The notes beneath the pieces are model-generated. The model worked only from the letters and a program-made list of their open reading frames with translations, ran no database searches and had not been told where the DNA came from. DNA of 64,000 nt from Reticulascus tulasneorum. Taxonomy: Eukaryota > Ascomycota > Sordariomycetes > Glomerellales > Reticulascaceae. The DNA is taken from NCBI GenBank assembly GCA_001557505.1, contig LSAX01000003.1, forward strand, positions 744,001-808,000, given 5' to 3'. The first letter of the stretch is position 1, and each line of letters starts with the position of its first letter. The position numbers were made by a program, and so were the translations under genes. Below, piece after piece: positions 56,635-64,000 of this stretch.

Positions 56635-59600
56635 GCCCTGCACATTCCTCCTCCACCAGTCCTGCCGCCCAGGGAGAGGGACTTGCCCCAGCTCAAGCCG
56701 CACCCCCCGGTGCCCAGCCAGAAGCAGCCTCAATCGCGAGCCATGCTGCCGACCAGAATAAAAAGCCCCGGGCTCCTGCTCCTCTCCTCATCCAGAGACA
56801 GAGCGGTCCGTCTTTGCTGTCCCAGGCTCTTGCCTCCGCCCGTGGCATTCTAGCTTCGACGTCACAGAGTCCTGCCGACCTACTACCCAACCAACCCACG
56901 CCGACCCGGACTCCTCCACGACCCGACTCAACCCCTCTGAATAGTCCGAAGCCGCTTGGGCAGGATACCAACTCCCTCGATCCCAATGATGTATCCCTAG
57001 AGCAAGGCAATGGCGGTTCTCTGACCCCGCGGGGCTCCCCGCAGCAGCCTGTCGCCATGTCTCCGTCGGCCACCGCTGTTGCCCCCACCTCCATACTCTC
57101 GCCCGCCGACGGCGCTCTCGTCTCTTCTCCGACCTCTGACACATCTAGCTTCGCTAACGTGAGAGCCATGCTCCTGGATCACCGGGAATTTCTCAAGGGA
57201 ACGAGGGGGAGGGGCTCTTCGTTGGAACGGTTGGATAGGGAGATAAAGACCCAGGAGGGGCAAAAGATGATGCGCGCCCACTCCCACTCGACCAGCCCGG
57301 AAGGTTCTGCAACTCCTACCGCCACGCACTTGGATCAGAGACTGCAGCAGGACAATGCATCGACAGATAACCAAACATCTCACCGGCCGAGGAAGCCCGA
57401 GCATCGGTTCTCTATGGGACCAGAGAAAATATGGTCCATTGGGTCTGGTGAGGCCAGCGATGATCACGAGGGCGGTCAAGTTGAGAAGAGTGTTACAGAG
57501 GCCATGATAGGAGCGGAGCCGAATGCCCGCAGCCGAAAGGCAAGTTACAGCCTTCGATTTTTCCGGGAAGGTCTCCCGAAGGAAGATAAGGCGCGAAGGA
57601 AGGATACACGTCACGGTGTTTTCCCGAGAGATAAGCTATCGCCGAGACAGGAGGTCACCGAAGAGGCGGCCCTAGGGACAACCGGGGAAGACGCAGCGAA
57701 ATCGCCCAGCGCACATCCGTCGCCTCGAATTCCGGACAAGGACGAGCTGACGCCTTCCAAGCTAGCGAGGGCAAAAACAGCCCCTGTAAGCTCGCCAGAA
57801 GGCCCGCCTCACAATGAACTGCTGCCGCCACAGCAGGATTACTTTGCTCTGAGAAAGGTGCATGGCGACATTTTTGATAAAGTTTTGGAGCACGAAGCGG
57901 TCAAGCCAGAAGCAGGTGCCGCCGATCATGGCGCTGTCCACGAACCAGTTCCACGAGGTGCGGGTGAATTGGCGGGGGAAGCCAATGACGTCCGACGGAA
58001 GTCAGGTGACAGTACCGAAGTCGGAGAGAGCCACGAAGAGGGCGATGAGTCTGGGGAAGAGAAGATCTCCTCCGCCGTATTTGTTCCCCATCCGGGTCTG
58101 GAGGAATCCGCCGAGCGAGAGCGAGATGTCTCAAAACCTAGGCAGCCAACGGGCTCCCGAACATTGTCAAGGGCCGATGACTTTCACCCATGGCTGGTAA
58201 AGGCTGATGAGCCGGAGCCTGAAGACCAAGCAACCTGCGAACCGTCTCTTGATTCCGTTCAGCCGCAGGTCGTTCACGAAGTTCCGCCCTCTGCTGCTCG
58301 CGAGATTGGGCCAGACAAAGCCGACACATCGGCTATTGTAGAGGATTTGCCAGATGTGAAGTTGAACAGGCAAGTAACTGAGTACTACGACGAGCATATC
58401 CACGACCATCAACCATCTCCCAAAGAGCCACTAGAGGCGATTGAGCTCATTCCCTACAAACATCAAGTTGGCGGTCATACAACATTGTGGCGCTTCTCGC
58501 GAAGAGCCGTGTGCAAGCAGTTGAACAACAGAGAGAACGAGTTCTACGAGAAAATCGAGCGCCATCACCCAGATCTGTTAACCTTTTTACCAAGGTATGT
58601 ATTGCCTATTTTTTTTTCCGGAATCGCAGGACTTGAAAGTCAAGCCTATGCCAACTCTCCCGAGGACTCATAATTGACATGTCGGGAAAAGCGATTGCTG
58701 ACAAGGCCTGCTCATAGATACATTGGAGTGCTGAATGTGACTTTTCAGAAGCAACCGAGGCGAAAATCCACGCACCGGCGAGATGAAGCCCTCATGCCGG
58801 AGCGTACGACGTCTGGTGAGAATAGCGCGAAAGTTTTACCCGAAATAAATGGGGGCCATTCTCAGAACGGCAGCACACATGGCGACTCGATCGAAGCGCC
58901 GAGCCCCGGCGGGGAACATCGGAGAATGATCAGCCAGTCGCTTTCGACAAGTAATCTCCCGATCCCGACCGTCACCTTCGACGACAATCGACACATATTG
59001 CCTCGTCATCTCCTTGATCCCACACCTCCCCCCATAGACACATCGAACAGGCTGAGGAGCATTTCGGCATCAGAAGCGGCGTTAACCCAACAGGATTCGA
59101 AGACTGATTACTTGGAGAGGCCTACACTGGATGACCGCCATGCACACAGCTGGGGCGCAACTACCGTCAACAAAAGATTGCGAAACGAAGTCTTTAATGA
59201 TGCGTTTTTGAAGCAGCCGATTCCCATTCACAAGCACCGTAGACCACACCAGCGAAGCATCCCACTTCGTCTCCAACAATTACGCCCCGCCACCTCTGAC
59301 TCTAACTTGATCAGAAGCCACGACGCCGACGATCACGGCCAGCCAGGCCCCAGGTCCCGTCATTCTCGACGGCCGAGCACGCCCCTGGTCCAAAGCCGAA
59401 GCGACCTCGGCCCACAAACCCCTACTGAGGAGGCGGCTGCTGAAGAGGTGGCCGTCGTCAAGGATGTCACGGGTACTAGTGCTCCGGAGCCGGATACCCT
59501 GGCAGAAAAGATCATCGCGCAAAAGAAGAAGCGAAGATACTCCGGAACCGGACTTCGGAGAAAACCGACAACGGTCACAGAACCAAGGGGCAGTCTGAAA

Positions 59601-60659
59601 TACTGGGAGGAAGCGGATGACGCTGGATACAAGGGAGATTACGAAGATATTCCCAAGTTTGATCCCAAAAACGACAAGGCAAGCGACGTGCAGCCAAGCG
59701 TTAATGGCACTGCTGAGGTTGGCATTAGCCAGGATGATCCCGAGCCCTCCGACTCTGCGACTGTAGCACCATCGGAGGCGGCCTGTCTCACACATGAATT
59801 CAGGAGGGTACCTCGACCAGTGAATCCCAAGGAAGCGCAGACTCAACGAGACTCCCGCGTGGAATATTTTCTTCTGCTGGAGGATCTCACTGCCGGGATG
59901 AAGCGACCTTGCATCATGGACTTGAAAATGGGGACGAGACAATACGGCGTGGATGCCAATCCCAAGAAACAAAAATCGCAGCAGGGGAAATGCGCCAGAA
60001 CGACGTCTCGGAAGCTTGGAGTTCGAGTCTGCGGGCTGCAGGTTTGGGATGTCAGCGTGCAAACCTACGTCTTCAAGGACAAATACTATGGTCGAGACCT
60101 CAAAGCTGGACAAGAATTCCAAGACGCGCTAACTCGGTTTCTGTATGACGGCAAGGACTACTCCAGCATTCTCAGACACCTTCCAACCATCCTGCAGAAG
60201 TTGAACAAATTGGAGTCGATTGTCCGTGGGCTGGATGGCTACCGGTTCTACGCAGCTAGTCTGCTTATGTTTTACGATGGCGACAGTTCTTCCGATTCAA
60301 CTGACTATGACACGGCCATTGACGATTCGACCACGGACTTTGCGACGGATACCGAAGAATCTTCGGCATTGCGGGAAAAACTGAAGCGAAAGAGCAAGCA
60401 GGAGATCGACTTCAAGATTGCCGACTTCGCCAACAGTCTCACGAAAGGCGATTTGGCAGAGGGGAGTTCATGCCCTCCACAACACCCCAACGAACCAGAT
60501 CTTGGGTTTCTAAGGGGCTTGTCTACTCTGAGGAAATATTTCCTCAAGATCCAGCGAGACACGAGGATGGAGATGGGATTGGAGCCTTTGGGCAGAAGTG
60601 GGAGGATGGATGCTCCTGACTTGGGAACCTCAGACGACGAGGGATCCGTAAGTGAATGA
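56583..60659 (+). CDS. kcs1: Inositol hexakisphosphate kinase, Kcs1-like
   Basis: Two exons (56583-58594 and 58718-60659) around a 123-nt intron give about 1,317 residues. The frame extends upstream only through a non-ATG codon, so ATG 56583 is chosen. A long Ser/Pro-rich N-terminus precedes the kinase fold, which is itself split: [17 protein letters not shown] and [15 protein letters not shown] near 630-680; then a disordered insert of roughly 390 residues; then the IPK signature [14 protein letters not shown] near 1068, SLLMFYDG near 1187, and the metal-binding [11 protein letters not shown] near 1234-1244. It would phosphorylate InsP6 to the pyrophosphate 5-InsP7, a signal in phosphate and stress responses. 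A split kinase domain of this kind is usual for fungal Kcs1. Confidence 0.93.
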
Positions 60660-61845
60660 CACCGTTGGCTGCGATTTGGCCAGGTCTATTCATACTCTCG
60701 CTAAAATTCTACTTCACTTCTTGTGCATTTTTTGGGGGGGGTTCTTCGATTTTCTATTTGTCACTGGACACGGCGCGGGGCGAGGGTGGCATAGGGAATC
60801 TGGACGGGCATTTCGACAACATACCCTGCATAGGTTTTGGGCGTCAATGTTTAAAGACGGTATTGACGCTTTCTGTAGACGACGGCTCAGCGTTGCGTGC
60901 TTTCGCTTTAGATCATGGCATTTCTCTTCGTCTAGTGGGCATCTATCTGCTCTTCTACCGTTGTTTGTTTGGGTGTCCGAGCTTCATCGCTTGGCCAATC
61001 CTTTGTGTTTGGCAAGATGCTTCTACTTGTCGAGAGATGTTTCTTATTTGATGATAGGAACGAAGTTCTCAAACGTATGAGGCGATGATTGTTGGGCTGG
61101 GTAGTGATATTTCGCTGTAAATGACTAGATGGTAGACAAAACCACAACTTTCATGCAACACTTTGCTCTCCGTTCGACGTTATAAACCTATGGTGCCATC
61201 CAGGAGGACTGTACTGACGCCTTGTGACTCGAGTCGTTATTAATGTAACGACGAGCAGATCCCTAACATCACAGCCGGTGGAATATTTTCAGGCAGGATT
61301 CGCAAGTGTGAGGTTGGAGCCAGAGATGGACTGGGTTTCGAAGCGCCCTACCCGTCTGGCCACCCTTTCTGTTGGATCACCAAAATGAACGATTTATGGA
61401 TACTCAGCACCGAAATGGTGAAATAGCGTTTGCAGGTTAGCAATGGCCGTGGGCTTAAGTCCGACCAAGATATCTTGAGTCCTGGGATTCTAAATCTTAT
61501 CGCATCTGCATAGCAGTGAGTAGGTTATTCGGCCTACTTGTTTGGTATTAACGTGCGGATTCGACTCCTCACTTTGCTTTGCTATTTCGCTGCTCATCTT
61601 GGTCAAACCACACTGGATACTCTCATCACAATTTGCAAAATAGCCAACTGGACGAAGTGGGTCATTAAATACGCGGATACGCAAAACCCACGGCTTCTGG
61701 AACATCGTAGAGATTCGTGCGGCCTGGCTTGAATCCTTCACTCCCTCGTACATCCTTCGCACGTGCCTTTACGAGCGTACTCTGGCCAATCTTATATACT
61801 GTTGCTCGCATTCCCAATTTGAGTCTTGGAAACCGAGCAGTCATC
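60660..61845. other. Intergenic region, no gene seen
   Basis: About 1.2 kb, beginning with the 3' region of the kinase gene. Short T- and G-rich open frames near 60652-61080 show no domain. Confidence 0.5.
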
Positions 61846-63525
61846 ATGGGAGGCAGCATCTCTCAAGTTCGGGGTGCCGTGAAAGGCGTCACGACCGTGA
61901 TAAGGCTTCTTGCAGATATGAATAAAGATTATCAAGCTTTACTCCAGCGGGCGGCAGCACCGGCAGGGCTTCCTCATGAAGCACCAACACACTCCTACTG
62001 GCTTGAAGACCCTCCCTTCCCAGAGTTGGTTGACATCCAGTCACCCATCTTCCCAGCCACGGCAGACATTGTCATCATCGGCACGGGCATCACTGGCGCG
62101 GCTACTGCTCGATCTCTTCTCCACCAGAGCGATTCCGACGCCAGTGTTCCTCCGCCTAGGATCGTGGTCCTCGACGCAAGACAGCTGTGTGCCGGCGCCA
62201 CCGGACGAAATGGCGGGCACATCAAGGCGAGCCCGCACGAGATGTTCCACCGGCTGCGGAGATTCACCTCCCCCGAACGAGCTGCCAGGCTAGTGCGGTT
62301 CCAGTTCGGGGTTATGAATGCCTTGATGGAGGTCTCCGCAGAGAAAGGTAGGGAAATCGCAGAGTTTAGGAGAGTGGAGACGGTGGATTTGTTCTTGGAC
62401 GGTGAAAGCTTTACCAAGGCGAAGAATCAGGTTCATGAACTCAAGGAGTGGGTTCCAGAGTGGGAGATTCTGTGCTGGGACAAGGATGAAGCGAGGAAGG
62501 TCAGTAGTTTGACTGTTGGAAGGGGGATGAAATGGCGACCCAATACTGATTTTGAGTAGAAGTTCGAGGTTGGTGAGCACGTTGTTGGTGCGCTGTCTTA
62601 TCAAGCTGGGGCAATATGGCCCTACCGGCTTGTTGCGTCTGTATGGAAGGACTTGCTGGACGAGAATTCTTCGCACCTTTCCATTGAAACCAGCACGCCA
62701 GTCATTTCTATCGAGGCCAAGACTTCCTCATCCCACCCCTATCAGCTCAAAACTCCGAGGGGCACGATCCAAACCCGCCATGTAGTCCACGCCACCAACG
62801 GCCACGCCTCAAACTTCATCCCGGGAATACGAGGGAAGCTCTGCGGCATCAAGGCGCATATGACAGCCCAGATACCGGGGCCTTCCTTCCCGAACAAGGA
62901 CGGCTTGCGATCGTGGAGTGTTATATACGGAACCTCGTTTGACTATATCACGCAGCGGCCGGGTGTGAATGGCGAGCCGGGGGACATCATGCTTGGAGGA
63001 GGGTTCCACCGCTCATGGGCGCAGGGCCTGGACATGATAGGCAACTATGACGATGGCAGTACGGACGGACTTACGGTGGCTCACTGTGCCGGCGTGCTCG
63101 ACGCCGTGTTCGGGAAGCGGTGGGAGGGGAAGGTGAAGAGCGAGTGGAGCGGGATCCTGACCGCTACGGGAGATATGCGGCCGTTTGTTGGACGGCTGGA
63201 CGAGAGCCTCACCAAAAGGTCACTGAAAGGGTGGAGGATGGATACGCAGGATAAGTCTTGGAGTCCATTGGCGACGACCAAGCGTGCGGTCGAGGCGGGG
63301 GAATGGATCTCGGCGGGCTATTGTGGCGATGGGATGGTTTGGGCCTGGCTCTGCGGGACGGCTTTGGGGATCATGATTGCGGGAGCCGATGAAGAGGTGT
63401 TGGATCCAGTTTCTGGACGACCTGGAGGGAGATTGATGGAGTGGTTTCCTGAGGATTTATTGATCACACCGGAGAGGGTCAAGAAGGCGGATCTGAGTAA
63501 CCTGGCCGATGAGGTGGTCGTGTAA
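61846..63525 (+). CDS. FAD-dependent oxidoreductase, DAO family
   Basis: Exons 61846-62499 and 62560-63525 with a 60-nt intron give about 539 residues. The FAD-binding Rossmann motif TADIVIIGTGITGAATARSLL (GxGxxG) starts near residue 73, followed by the DAO-type ARQLCAGATGRNGGHIKASP loop and, near the C-terminus, SAGYCGDGMVWAWLCGTALG. The family oxidises amines or amino-acid-like substrates, with FAD returning electrons to oxygen. The substrate cannot be predicted. A 70-residue N-terminal extension with an amphipathic helix precedes the domain; I see no clear signal peptide. ATG 61846 fits the conserved MGGSISQVRG start; an in-frame ATG at 61717 is less likely. Confidence 0.9.
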
Positions 63526-64000
63526 GTCTAATATTACCATGGGCGGATCGGATATACCATTCGGCACGACATCTCTTCCCATCATCCTTGCAAGCCTCCA
63601 GAAAGTGTTGCGAAATGCCGTTCACTTCTCAACCCATCAATTTGCGTCAAAACATCGCCTCTTCTACCCCGGATTTGCTCGTAGCCTCATAACAGCTGCC
63701 CTTCGCCATAAACCCTTCCAGTATCAGGCCGGACACACGTTGCACTGTCCAGATCCTTACCATCCCCGAGTCTTCCGATTGAGGCTTGCCGGACCCAGGT
63801 GCAGTTACGAAGGCTCGATGGCAGAACATGCAACGGGTCGGGTCCATGAGAGATGGGACCCCCACGGCTGTGAGGTTGTAGACGGTAATAATGAACCCCG
63901 CATTCACGGAAAGCTTCATTCATCAACTGACTGCTCCGCTGCGGGGTAACGTGGCGTAGTCAGCACTTCCGTCCAAGATGTGAGGTAATACCAAAGGGCA
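63526..64000. other. Window end, no gene seen
   Basis: About 0.5 kb after the oxidoreductase stop, with short overlapping open frames on both strands and no recognisable product. Confidence 0.5.

Overview
This window is nuclear DNA of a filamentous ascomycete (Pezizomycotina). The evidence is split genes with short introns (about 46-125 nt, GT-AG, CTAAC/CTGAC-type branch sites), a Zn2Cys6 regulator with a fungal-specific domain, a septation-network scaffold of the Nud1/Cdc11 type, a Kcs1-type inositol phosphate kinase, and a TA-saturated transposon that looks RIP-mutated. I cannot name the species; Sordariomycetes is a guess.

Layout. 1-6.7 kb: a coiled-coil protein that may start off the left edge, a seven-helix membrane protein, and a large unknown helical protein. 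8.4-14.3 kb: a possible three-gene catabolic module made of a Zn2Cys6 regulator, a nitrilase and an APC-family permease; the last two diverge from one intergenic region. 15.2-20.7 kb: a dynamin-like GTPase gene cut by a 3,148-bp hAT transposon, with an 8-bp target duplication and 20-bp terminal inverted repeats. 21.4-26.6 kb: a small secreted protein, ribosomal protein eS28 and a secreted M14 carboxypeptidase, all on the minus strand. 27.6 kb: ankyrin-repeat debris. 28.8-33.2 kb: a four-helix membrane protein, a tandem GNAT acetyltransferase and a Pof1-like NMN adenylyltransferase.

35.8-52.5 kb is gene-dense housekeeping DNA: a TBC-domain RabGAP, a peroxisomal enoyl-CoA hydratase/isomerase, the ALG2 mannosyltransferase, the Nud1/Cdc11-like scaffold and a disordered protein with repeated Pro-Trp motifs. 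After a 4-kb gene-poor stretch come the Kcs1-type kinase (56.6-60.7 kb) and an FAD-dependent oxidoreductase (61.8-63.5 kb).

Most genes act independently. The regulator-nitrilase-permease group is the only arrangement suggesting a shared pathway, and that is inference. The best-supported unusual object is the hAT-interrupted dynamin gene: removing the element and one target copy rejoins the reading frame inside the codon three residues before the G4 motif. Exon boundaries were read by eye from splice consensus and frame continuity; none has transcript support.
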